A program made the translations under genes and the position numbers. The notes under the pieces were generated by a model, which was not told the origin of the DNA, did no database searches, and was given only the letters and a program-made list of their open reading frames with translations. Shown here piece after piece: positions 1 through 6,297 of a stretch of DNA of 9,879 nucleotides (its first letter is position 1; each line of letters begins with the position of its first letter). This DNA is from an uncultured Chlorobiales bacterium. Lineage in GTDB: Bacteria; Bacteroidota; Chlorobiia; Chlorobiales; Chlorobiaceae. Location: NCBI GenBank assembly GCA_903901395.1, contig CAIUQW010000129.1, forward strand, positions 1-9,879, written 5' to 3'.

Positions 1-21
1 ACTAATCAAAAAAGGATGCGA

Positions 22-369
22 TCAAGCCGATTTCGACTGCAAAGCAGGCATATCTTCACAGAATTTCCCGACATTTTTCAGATACTTGTCGAAAGCCTCC
101 CGCCCTTTGTCGGTCACCCGATAGTTAGTCAGGGGCTTGCGGCTCTCGAAGCTCTTGATGCACTCCACATATCCCGCCGCTTCGAGCTTTCTCAAATGGA
201 TGCTGAGATTTCCATCCGTCGCTCTGATACTGTCGCGAATATCCACGAACGAAGCCTCAGAGACGTTCAAGAGGTAAGCCAATGCCGCAAAACGAATTCG
301 GGCATGGATGACCTTGTCGAGCAACTGATGATCGTAATCCTTTTTGTCTTTCGATGGTTCCGGAGACAT
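22..369 (-). CDS. Winged-helix transcriptional regulator (MarR/HTH_34-like)
   Basis: Small DNA-binding protein of 115 residues from the ATG at 369. After a hydrophilic, Lys-rich N-terminus, the body is one winged-helix domain: a helix rich in Ala and Leu (VIHARIRFAALAYL), a helix-turn-helix (VSEASFVDIRDSI, then NLSIHLRKLEAAGYV), a basic wing (ESRKPLTNYRVT) and a closing helix (DKGREAFDKYLKNV). This layout is typical of short one-domain regulators of the MarR/ArsR superfamily (Pfam HTH_34 type). No metal-binding Cys/His cluster or ligand domain is visible, so the signal is unknown. The frame also allows a TTG start at 417 (131 residues). I prefer the ATG because neither start has a convincing ribosome site and the extra 16 residues are only charged filler. 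It is divergent from rlmN, so self-regulation from the shared gap is plausible but inferred. Confidence 0.82.
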   Translation of the reverse strand: MSPEPSKDKKDYDHQLLDKVIHARIRFAALAYLLNVSEASFVDIRDSIRATDGNLSIHLRKLEAAGYVECIKSFESRKPLTNYRVTDKGREAFDKYLKNVGKFCEDMPALQSKSA

Positions 370-477
370 TCTATCTTTTGATTTTTTACTTTCTTCAACA
401 CTGAATAACAGAGGCAATTTGTCTACGTATAACTTAAAGTACTTTTTTTATTGTTCAACAACAAGGAAAGGGATGAA
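370..477. promoter_or_regulatory. Divergent promoter region between the regulator and rlmN
   Basis: This 108-base AT-rich gap separates two divergent genes, so it should hold both promoters. Visible elements are TATAAC at 428-433 (a fair plus-strand -10, but with no good -35 at 17-18 bases), the palindromes TACGTA (424-429) and AAAGTACTTT (436-445), and the short inverted repeat TTGTT-C-AACAA (451-461). TTCAACA occurs at 394-400 and again at 454-460. Any of these could be an operator for the adjacent winged-helix protein. That is inference; no site is demonstrated. Confidence 0.4.
464..472 (+). promoter_or_regulatory. Ribosome binding site of rlmN
   Basis: The purine run AGGAAAGGG ends five bases before the ATG at 478. 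It is one of the few clear Shine-Dalgarno sites in the window and fixes the rlmN start at 478, not at the in-frame TTG at 451. Confidence 0.7.
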
Positions 478-1602
478 ATGAGTGGGAATGACATAAAAGA
501 AAATGAACAGACGCTGAACAGAGAGGATACGCAAGAGCATCTGCCGAACATCCGGAGGCTGAACAGAGCGGAGCTTGGCGGAGTCATGGCCGCTCTCGGC
601 GAACCGGCCTACCGCGCAAGTCAGCTTCACCGATGGCTTTACAGTCATCAGGCTCTCGATTTCGATGCAATGAGCACCTTTGGCAGGAAACTGCGACAGC
701 GGCTCGCCTCGGAATGGAGCATCCGTCCGGCCTCGCTGGCAGGTTCCAAAAGCGAAATTGTTGACGAAGGCTCGACCGCTCCCCTTTCCACTGCGAAATT
801 CCTCATTCAACTGGAGGATGGCGAATTGGTCGAAAGCGTGCTGATTCCGTCGGAAGAACGCATGACCGCCTGCATCTCCTCGCAGGTTGGCTGCCCGCTG
901 CGCTGCGTCTTCTGCGCCACGGGGCAGATGGGATTCAGACGAAACCTCGCGGCTTCGGAGATAACCGATCAGGTTTTTCTGCTCAACAGCGAAGCGATGA
1001 AGCGCCACGGACGGGGTTTGAGCAATATCGTCTTCATGGGAATGGGCGAACCGCTGCTGAATCTCGAAAACGTCACTGAGTCGATCGCCACGCTGACCGA
1101 AAAGGATTACCGCTTCAGCATCTCCGAAAAAAAGATCACGATCTCGACCGTCGGTCTGCCCGCGGAGATGGATCGGATCGCCCGCTCAGGCCTCAAAACC
1201 AAGCTCGCCATATCGCTGCACAGCGCCGATCAGAGCGTCCGGGAACGGATGATGCCGGTTGCCATCGACATCACGCTCGACAACCTTGCCGAAGCGATCA
1301 GTTCCTATAACGCCAGAACAGGCTCGCCGGTAACGCTCGTCTACATGCTGCTCGAAGGCGTCAATGACTCACCTGAAGAGGCCCGCAAACTGGTTCGTTT
1401 CGCAAAGAGAGTGTTGTGTAAAATTAATTTGATTGATTATAATTCTATAGTTAACTTGAAGTTCAGGCCGGGTTGCGGCAGCTCGAAAACCATGTTCATT
1501 CAACGGTTGCTCGATGCTGGACTGCTCGTCACCGTCAGAAAAAGCCAGGGCGCAGCCATCAACGCCGCATGCGGACAACTGGCCACCAGGCAAGCGCGGT
1601 AA
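478..1602 (+). CDS. rlmN: Dual-specificity 23S rRNA (A2503-C2)/tRNA (A37-C2) methyltransferase RlmN
   Basis: Radical-SAM enzyme that methylates C2 of A2503 in 23S rRNA and of A37 in certain tRNAs; cytoplasmic; 374 residues. The 4Fe-4S motif CxxxCxxC is C139-C143-C146 in GCPLRCVFC. The conserved upstream Cys is C132, in ACISSQVGC. The methyl-carrying Cys at the C-terminus is C365, in NAACGQLA, preceded by the conserved VRKSQG. The GMGEPLLN segment after the cluster is the SAM-binding motif of the family. The start is the ATG at 478, supported by a good ribosome site; an in-frame TTG at 451 would add nine residues. The reading frame is intact. One oddity is a strongly AT-rich stretch of codons around 1411-1462. 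It heads a group with the unrecognised gene at 1644 and adk. The paralogue Cfr is an alternative, but the sequence and context fit RlmN. Confidence 0.96.
   Translation: MSGNDIKENEQTLNREDTQEHLPNIRRLNRAELGGVMAALGEPAYRASQLHRWLYSHQALDFDAMSTFGRKLRQRLASEWSIRPASLAGSKSEIVDEGSTAPLSTAKFLIQLEDGELVESVLIPSEERMTACISSQVGCPLRCVFCATGQMGFRRNLAASEITDQVFLLNSEAMKRHGRGLSNIVFMGMGEPLLNLENVTESIATLTEKDYRFSISEKKITISTVGLPAEMDRIARSGLKTKLAISLHSADQSVRERMMPVAIDITLDNLAEAISSYNARTGSPVTLVYMLLEGVNDSPEEARKLVRFAKRVLCKINLIDYNSIVNLKFRPGCGSSKTMFIQRLLDAGLLVTVRKSQGAAINAACGQLATRQAR
1414..1443 (+). promoter_or_regulatory. Candidate internal promoter inside rlmN
   Basis: TTGTGT at 1414-1419 is followed after 18 bases by a perfect TATAAT at 1438-1443, in a patch far richer in A/T than the surrounding gene. 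It could give extra transcripts of the next gene and adk, whose first starts lie about 200 and 980 bases downstream. The -35 match is only three of six, so this is a candidate only. Confidence 0.3.
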
Positions 1603-1643
1603 CGGCGGCTTGAAACCGAAAAAATCTTTAACCGGCCCATCTC

Positions 1644-2411
1644 ATGGATATATCCTCATTCCTGCCCTTCAGAGACGAAATGGTCAAAGTGTATCACTGC
1701 CTGACCAACAATGCGACCCATACCTCCGAGAAACCGGTTTTCAGCGAACTCAAGGTTCGCCGCTACTCCTGCCCGCTGGAAGATGTCTCCGATTTCATCA
1801 CTCATAAAATAGAGGGCTGGGTCGGCTGGGCTCTGATAAACCAGAAAACCGCCGTCGGTGGCATGAAGACCATTCGCGCCGAAGTTTCGTCATTCGCCCT
1901 GCTCGGCATGAAAATCGACGTCACCTTCGGGCTGGTTGAAGAAACGGACATAAACGGACGGAAAATCACCACAGTCAACGGCAAGGCGCACACAAGAATT
2001 GACTCCAAGGGTGATCTCGGAGAAAGCCGCAGAATGCTCAGAATGATGCTGGCGTCTCTCGATTTCGAGTTCAGACCGCAGATCGTTCACGAAGACGAGT
2101 ATGTGCATCGCTCCATCGATCCGAACACCTCGAACGCGGCATTCGAGCATCTCTTCAATGAATCCACGCTCGAACATCGCCCCAGTACGCCAAAAGCCAA
2201 ATCTATTGAGCTGAAAAAACCGGCAAAACAGGCTATCGAGTTCAAATCATCCAAAAGCAGCGGCGAAACCGTGATAACGCCTGCCGCATCCCAGGCGGCT
2301 CCTGTTGTCCAGAACGCCGCTCCGGCAGCCGCCCCGGCTCCGGATGCCGATGAGACGAAAAAACCGGCAAAACCGAAAATCACAGTCATCTCCCTGAAGA
2401 AAAATTCATAA
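1644..2411 (+). CDS. Unrecognised protein with a folded N-terminal domain and an Ala/Pro/Lys tail
   Basis: I do not recognise this 255-residue protein. Residues 1 to about 145 look folded: alternating hydrophobic strands (KVYHCL, SELKVRRY, IEGWVGWALI, MKIDVTFGLVE, KITTVNGKAHTRI), then GDLGESRR leading into a helix (RRMLRMMLASLDFEF). This loosely recalls SRPBCC/START-like folds, but no family motif supports it. From about 176 to the end it is low-complexity and probably disordered: basic patches KKPAK at 191-195 and 239-243 flank an Ala/Pro linker (213-234), and it ends ITVISLKKNS. There is no signal peptide or membrane segment, so it is probably cytoplasmic. An in-frame stop four codons before the ATG at 1644 limits the start to there or to M13 at 1680; neither has a good ribosome site. 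It lies 41 bases after rlmN and 14 before adk, which suggests co-transcription. Confidence 0.8.
   Translation: MDISSFLPFRDEMVKVYHCLTNNATHTSEKPVFSELKVRRYSCPLEDVSDFITHKIEGWVGWALINQKTAVGGMKTIRAEVSSFALLGMKIDVTFGLVEETDINGRKITTVNGKAHTRIDSKGDLGESRRMLRMMLASLDFEFRPQIVHEDEYVHRSIDPNTSNAAFEHLFNESTLEHRPSTPKAKSIELKKPAKQAIEFKSSKSSGETVITPAASQAAPVVQNAAPAAAPAPDADETKKPAKPKITVISLKKNS
2213..2229 (+). repeat. Direct repeat, copy 1 of 2 (17 bp)
   Basis: GAAAAAACCGGCAAAAC occurs here and, identically, at 2357-2373, both in the tail of the unrecognised gene. In frame, the copies encode the KKPAK patches on either side of the Ala/Pro linker. Confidence 0.7.
2357..2373 (+). repeat. Direct repeat, copy 2 of 2 (17 bp)
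   Basis: Exact copy of the 17 bases at 2213-2229. The first bases of the two copies are 144 bases apart (48 codons), so both are read in the same frame as KKPAK. Confidence 0.7.
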
Positions 2412-2416
2412 AAGGA
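2412..2416 (+). promoter_or_regulatory. Ribosome binding site of adk
   Basis: AAGGA directly follows the stop of the upstream gene and lies nine bases before the adk ATG at 2426. The tight arrangement suggests co-transcription and perhaps re-initiation. Confidence 0.55.
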
Positions 2417-2425
2417 TAGCGTTTC

Positions 2426-3082
2426 ATGAGAGTAATCCTGTTAGGCGCACCGGGCGCCGGCAAAGGGACACAGGCACAATATATTTCTGAAGCTTTCGGC
2501 ATTCCCCAGATATCGACCGGTGACATGCTGCGTGCCGCCGTTAAAGCTGCCTCTCCGCTTGGCCTGGCCGCCAAGAAGATCATGGATGAGGGTGGACTTG
2601 TGCCCGACGACATCATCATTGGTCTCGTCAAGGAACGCCTCGAAAAGTCCGACTGCACCAATGGTTGCCTCTTCGATGGCTTTCCACGTACTCTCGCCCA
2701 GGCTGAAGCCCTGAAAGCCGAGGGGGTTCGCATCGATCATATCATTGAAATCAACGTCCCCGACGAAGAGATTATTAAACGCATGAGCGGACGCCGCGTT
2801 CATCTCTCTTCAGGCCGCACCTACCATGTCACCTTCAATCCCCCGGTCGTCCCGGACACGGATGACGCTAGCGGCGAACCGCTGGTACAGCGCGACGATG
2901 ACCGCGAAGAGACCGTGCGGAAGCGTCTGAAAGCCTATCATGATCTGACCGAACTGCTGGTCGGCTACTATCGCAACCTCTCGATGAACGGTTCTGCCGA
3001 TGCGCCAAAGTACTCCAGAATCTCAGGAATCGGTGGGGTCGAGCAGATCAAAACAGAGATCATCGCAGCACTCAACGCATAA
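2426..3082 (+). CDS. adk: Adenylate kinase
   Basis: Cytoplasmic enzyme that interconverts ATP + AMP and 2 ADP, setting the adenylate pool. It has 218 residues, the normal length of the long-lid bacterial form. Visible parts in order: P-loop GAPGAGKGT at 7-15; AMP-binding segment STGDMLR from 30; FDGFPRT at 83-89; LID domain about 122-159, beginning [13 protein letters not shown] and ending QRDDDR. The lid has none of the four zinc cysteines of Gram-positive types, so it is held by hydrogen bonds as in the E. coli enzyme. The start is fixed by the P-loop a few residues in and by AAGGA upstream. It is the last gene of the rlmN group and is followed by a strong terminator. Nothing in it looks damaged or unusual. 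Confidence 0.98.
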   Translation: MRVILLGAPGAGKGTQAQYISEAFGIPQISTGDMLRAAVKAASPLGLAAKKIMDEGGLVPDDIIIGLVKERLEKSDCTNGCLFDGFPRTLAQAEALKAEGVRIDHIIEINVPDEEIIKRMSGRRVHLSSGRTYHVTFNPPVVPDTDDASGEPLVQRDDDREETVRKRLKAYHDLTELLVGYYRNLSMNGSADAPKYSRISGIGGVEQIKTEIIAALNA

Positions 3083-3101
3083 AAGCAGCAAACATATCGT
3101 T

Positions 3102-3134
3102 AAAAAAAGCCAGTTTGAACCGCTGGCTTTTTTT
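3102..3134 (+). terminator. Intrinsic terminator after adk
   Basis: Seven A plus GCCAG (3102-3113) pair with CTGGC plus seven T (3123-3134), leaving a nine-base loop. The T-run is the end of the right arm. It lies 20 bases after the adk stop. Because the A-run mirrors the T-run, it could also act weakly in the other direction, but no minus-strand gene ends here. Confidence 0.9.
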
Positions 3135-3236
3135 CATTATGAATGAGGAGTTATGAATTTCGAATGAACAATCTTTTTCCTCTTTCATGTTCTTGTCTTC
3201 CTTGCTCTCTTTTTCTTTTTAGCCTCTTTACTGCCA
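3135..3236 (+). promoter_or_regulatory. Leader of priA: TTATGAAT repeats and a polypyrimidine tract
   Basis: The first part contains TTATGAAT twice (3137-3144 and 3151-3158) and GAATGA at 3141 and 3162. From 3172 to 3229 the plus strand is almost all C and T: 52 of 58 bases by my count. There is no Shine-Dalgarno sequence before the priA ATG and I see no convincing -35/-10 pair. The promoter of priA should lie here, because the terminator of adk is directly upstream. Confidence 0.4.
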
Positions 3237-5666
3237 ATGCATGCGATTGTCTATGTAGAGCGAATCTGGCGTGATGAGCCATTTCTTCTGTCTGTGCCGG
3301 AAGGACTGGCGGCGAAGATTCAGCCGGGCTGTCAGGCGCTGGTCAACCTCGCCCGTCACAAGGCGTCGGCCTACACCGGCTATGTATGGTCGCTGGAGGA
3401 AGCGAGCGATGGCGAATGTGATGGCGAGGTGCTCGATATGCTCAACGGTGGCCTGCCGGTACTGACTCCGGTGATGCTGAAGCTCGCCTTGTGGATTTCG
3501 GATTACTACGCGGCACTCCCCGTCGACTGCCTCTCCACCGCGCTTCCGGCTCCGCTCAGAAGCGTCGTCGATGATGTGGTTGAGCTGGCGGGATTCCAGC
3601 TCGGAAGTCCCGACTTGCGGGTCAAAAGCACCGGCCTTCGCCGGAACATCCTGAAGGAGCTGGTGTCGGCGAAACGGCTGACCGTGCGCCAGCTCCGCAA
3701 ACGCCTCGGGCGCAAGGAGCTGTACGCCGCCCTCGCCGAACTCGAACGCGCGGGGTTGCTCACGGTGCGTAAAAGCTTCGTGGAGACGAAGCCCCGCACC
3801 GTCACGGCCTGGAGGTTGGCATCGGCACTCCCCGAGGAGCCGGAAAAACTCGTTGCCAGATCGCGCAAAAAACGGGAAGCATACGAAATGCTCGCGTCAC
3901 ATCCGGAACAGTTGTTCCATGCCGAAGATGGCGAAATATCGAGAGCGATGTTCAACAGCCTCGTCACGCTTGGGCTGGCCGAGAAAATCGAGACTGCCGC
4001 TCCTTCGAAAGAGCGGCTGCGCTTTGAAGAGCCACAAAAAGAGATCACGGCGCTCGGCAAGCATCAGCAACATGCACTCGACGTGCTCGGCGAGGCATTG
4101 CGCAAGGAGAAATTCCAGACCTTTTTGCTCCACGGCGTGACCGGCAGCGGCAAGACCCTCGTCTATATCGAGCTGCTCCGCCGCGTGCTTGCCGAGGGAA
4201 AAACCGCCATCGTGCTGGTGCCCGAAATCTCCCTCACGCCGCAGACCGCCGCCCGATTCCGGCACTATTTCGGCGACGGCATCCAGATCATGCACAGCGC
4301 CATGAGCGACCGCGAAAAGTACGACACCTGGCAGCGGCTTCGGCAAGGCAAGGCCCGTATCGCGCTCGGCGCTCGTTCGACCATCTTCGCGCCGCTGGAG
4401 AACGTGGGCGCGATCATCGTGGACGAGGAGCACGACGCCGCCTACAAGCAGGATCGCACGCCGCGCTACCACGCCCGCGATACGGCAGTGATGCGGGCCA
4501 TGTTTGAAAATGCGCTCTGCGTGCTCGGTTCGGCCACGCCGTCGTTCGAATCGTACCGCAACGCGCTCGAAGGCAAGTATACGCTGCTCGAACTGCCGGA
4601 GCGCGTGGATAACGCCCGGATGCCGTCGATCAAGCTGGTGTGGATGCCCGGCAGCCAGCGGGTCACGCCGTCGATCTCGGGAGCGCTCTACGACGCCATC
4701 CGCGAAAGGCTGAAGCGCGACGAACAGGTCATCTTGCTGCAAAACCGCCGCGGCTTCGCGGGCAGCCTGCTTTGCTTGGACTGCGGCCACACGCCGCAAT
4801 GCCGCCACTGCAACATCCCGCTGGTCTATCACGCGAGCGACCACACCCTGCGCTGCCACTACTGCGGCCACATCGAGCCGTTCCGCCAGCGCTGCCCTGC
4901 TTGCAAATCGGAGAATCTCTTCTACAAAAGCAGCGGCACCGAGCGGATCGAGGAGGAGCTGAACAAATTGTTTCCGGACGAGAAGATTTTGCGGATGGAT
5001 GTCGATACCACCTCGACCAAGGACGCTCACGCCTCACTGCTGACCGCCTTCCGCGAAAAACGCGCGCGAATCCTGCTCGGCACGCAGATGGTCGCCAAGG
5101 GACTCGACTTCCCGGAGGTGACGCTGGTCGGCGTGCTGATGGCCGACATCGGCCTGAACCTGCCCGACTTCCGCGCCTCGGAGCGCATCTACTCGCTCCT
5201 GATGCAGGTTGCCGGACGCGCGGGGCGCTCATCGATGCCCGGCGAGGTGCTGCTTCAGCTCTACAACCGCGACAACGAGCTGTTCCAGCACATCATCCGC
5301 GCCGACTACCGCCACTTTTTTGAGGCAGAAATGGCCGCCCGCCGCGAACTCGCCTATCCGCCATTCACGCGCCTCATCAAGTTCGAGTGTTCATCGCCAT
5401 CGGAAACGGTCGCGGAAAAAGGGGCGGTTGCGTTGCGGGAGCATCTGCGGCCACAAGTGCCGGAAGAGTTTGGCGCGATCCTCGGCCCGGCTCCGGCAGG
5501 CATCAACAAAATAAAGGGACGCTTCCGCTTCCAGCTCATCCTGAAACTCTCCGGCATCAAGCTCCCGTCAGCGCTGCTCAGGCAGGTGCAGTACGACACC
5601 CTCGGCGCATTTCGAGGAGAAAATCTGGTCATAACCGTCGATGTCGATCCGCAACATCTGCTGTAA
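3237..5666 (+). CDS. priA: Primosomal protein N' (replication restart helicase PriA)
   Basis: 3'-to-5' superfamily-2 DNA helicase that recognises abandoned replication forks and reloads the replicative helicase. It has 809 residues. In order: an N-terminal DNA 3'-end-binding domain to about 105 (VPEGLAAKIQPGCQALV, LALWISDYYAALPVDCLSTALP); a winged-helix region about 110-200; helicase lobe 1 with Walker A GVTGSGKT at 300-307 and DEEH at 396-399; a zinc module with eight cysteines at 513, 516, 522, 525, 540, 543, 553 and 556; helicase lobe 2 with GTQMVAKGLDFP and QVAGRAGR at 657-664; and a C-terminal domain (LAYPPFTRLIKFE, LGPAPAGINKIKGRFRFQL). All zinc ligands and helicase motifs are present. 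The ATG at 3237 matches the usual N-terminus even though no ribosome site precedes it. It probably starts its own transcript, since a terminator lies upstream. Confidence 0.97.
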   Translation: MHAIVYVERIWRDEPFLLSVPEGLAAKIQPGCQALVNLARHKASAYTGYVWSLEEASDGECDGEVLDMLNGGLPVLTPVMLKLALWISDYYAALPVDCLSTALPAPLRSVVDDVVELAGFQLGSPDLRVKSTGLRRNILKELVSAKRLTVRQLRKRLGRKELYAALAELERAGLLTVRKSFVETKPRTVTAWRLASALPEEPEKLVARSRKKREAYEMLASHPEQLFHAEDGEISRAMFNSLVTLGLAEKIETAAPSKERLRFEEPQKEITALGKHQQHALDVLGEALRKEKFQTFLLHGVTGSGKTLVYIELLRRVLAEGKTAIVLVPEISLTPQTAARFRHYFGDGIQIMHSAMSDREKYDTWQRLRQGKARIALGARSTIFAPLENVGAIIVDEEHDAAYKQDRTPRYHARDTAVMRAMFENALCVLGSATPSFESYRNALEGKYTLLELPERVDNARMPSIKLVWMPGSQRVTPSISGALYDAIRERLKRDEQVILLQNRRGFAGSLLCLDCGHTPQCRHCNIPLVYHASDHTLRCHYCGHIEPFRQRCPACKSENLFYKSSGTERIEEELNKLFPDEKILRMDVDTTSTKDAHASLLTAFREKRARILLGTQMVAKGLDFPEVTLVGVLMADIGLNLPDFRASERIYSLLMQVAGRAGRSSMPGEVLLQLYNRDNELFQHIIRADYRHFFEAEMAARRELAYPPFTRLIKFECSSPSETVAEKGAVALREHLRPQVPEEFGAILGPAPAGINKIKGRFRFQLILKLSGIKLPSALLRQVQYDTLGAFRGENLVITVDVDPQHLL

Positions 5667-5760
5667 AAAGGTTTTTTTCGTAGATTGGATATGGCTGAAA
5701 GCTGTCGTAAACAGCCGAAGCGACCGTAAGTTGCAAAGTTGAAACCATATACCGCAGACT
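5667..5760 (+). other. Gap between priA and the DoxX-family gene, with small alternative hairpins
   Basis: These 94 bases carry two mutually exclusive small stems: GCTGT/ACAGC (5701-5705 with 5711-5715) and GGCTG/CAGCC (5693-5697 with 5712-5716). After the priA stop an A-run and a T-run sit side by side with only GG between, which is too short for a terminator loop. No clear promoter or ribosome site is visible, so read-through from priA cannot be excluded. Confidence 0.35.
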
Positions 5761-6297
5761 ATGACCGATTTCCAGTGGAAACGCAGTTACCTTGGAGAGC
5801 ACAAACTCAAAGCCGCTGGCGTTGTCTTCGTGCTTTTTTTGCGATACCTTTACACCACACTCTTTATCTACGGCTTTATCCATAAAATCATGCGCGGCTG
5901 GATGTGGAGCGACATTCTCACTCAACATTTCACGAAAAGGCTGCATGAATTGCTGGCAACAGCAACCTGGAGCGACTCGGTCGAAGCGACCATCGCCGTG
6001 TGGCAGGCGTCGTACCTGACGAACTTCGCCCTGCCGCTCGTCATGCCCATTGCCTGGATCGTTACCATCGGCGAGCTGATCATCGGCATCGCGCTGCTTG
6101 TCGGCGTCATGACGCGCATCAACGCGGCGTTCGGCCTTTTCATGCTACTCAATTTCGCGGCTGGCGGCTACTACAATGAAACCATTCCGCCGCTGGTCAC
6201 CATTTCGATACTCCTCATGGTGCTGCCGACCGGCCACTGGTTCGGATTCGACCGCACTCTCAACAGGAAATATCCAGATTCACCATGGTTCAAATGA
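5761..6297 (+). CDS. DoxX-family four-helix membrane protein
   Basis: Inner-membrane protein of 178 residues with four predicted hydrophobic segments: about 19-40 (VVFVLFLRYLYTTLFIYGFI), 91-115 (IAWIVTIGELIIGIALLVG), 119-137 (RINAAFGLFMLLNFAAGG) and 143-157 (PPLVTISILLMVLPTG). An extramembrane stretch lies between the first and second. The GELIIGIALLVGVMTR core and the WFGFDRTLNRKYP tail are typical of the DoxX/DoxD group. Members include a subunit of archaeal thiosulfate:quinone oxidoreductase, but most have no known reaction, so a sulfur role in this organism would be a guess. No ribosome site is evident before the ATG. Its TGA overlaps the ATG of the TPR gene (ATGA at 6294-6297), which implies translational coupling and perhaps a shared function. 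Confidence 0.85.
   Translation: MTDFQWKRSYLGEHKLKAAGVVFVLFLRYLYTTLFIYGFIHKIMRGWMWSDILTQHFTKRLHELLATATWSDSVEATIAVWQASYLTNFALPLVMPIAWIVTIGELIIGIALLVGVMTRINAAFGLFMLLNFAAGGYYNETIPPLVTISILLMVLPTGHWFGFDRTLNRKYPDSPWFK

Noticed and set aside
1..21. Possible terminator after the regulator, from the A-run at 8-13 (T-run on the minus strand)
   Set aside because: I find no stable stem next to the run, and the window ends too soon to judge.
451..477. TTG start nine codons upstream for rlmN
   Set aside because: The ATG at 478 has a well-placed purine-rich ribosome site. That site would be inside the coding sequence if the TTG were used.
448..1008. Minus-strand open frame of 186 codons opposite rlmN
   Set aside because: It covers the rlmN start and iron-sulfur region, has no ribosome site, and its product resembles nothing known.
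3152..3166. Tiny leader frame ATG AAT TTC GAA TGA after GAGGAG
   Set aside because: Four codons, and the purine run is only two bases from the ATG. It is best explained by the TTATGAAT repeats.
3897..5030. Minus-strand open frame of 377 codons
   Set aside because: It lies wholly opposite priA, whose helicase and zinc motifs are intact. Its product is Arg/Ala/Val-rich with no recognisable motif, as expected for the antisense of GC-rich coding DNA.
4640..5323. Plus-strand open frame of 227 codons in another frame of priA
   Set aside because: It overlaps the conserved zinc and helicase region of priA and has an Arg/Pro/His-rich translation without a start signal.
5664..5678. A-run then T-run after priA as a terminator
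   Set aside because: Only GG separates the runs, so no loop can form, and there is no GC stem.
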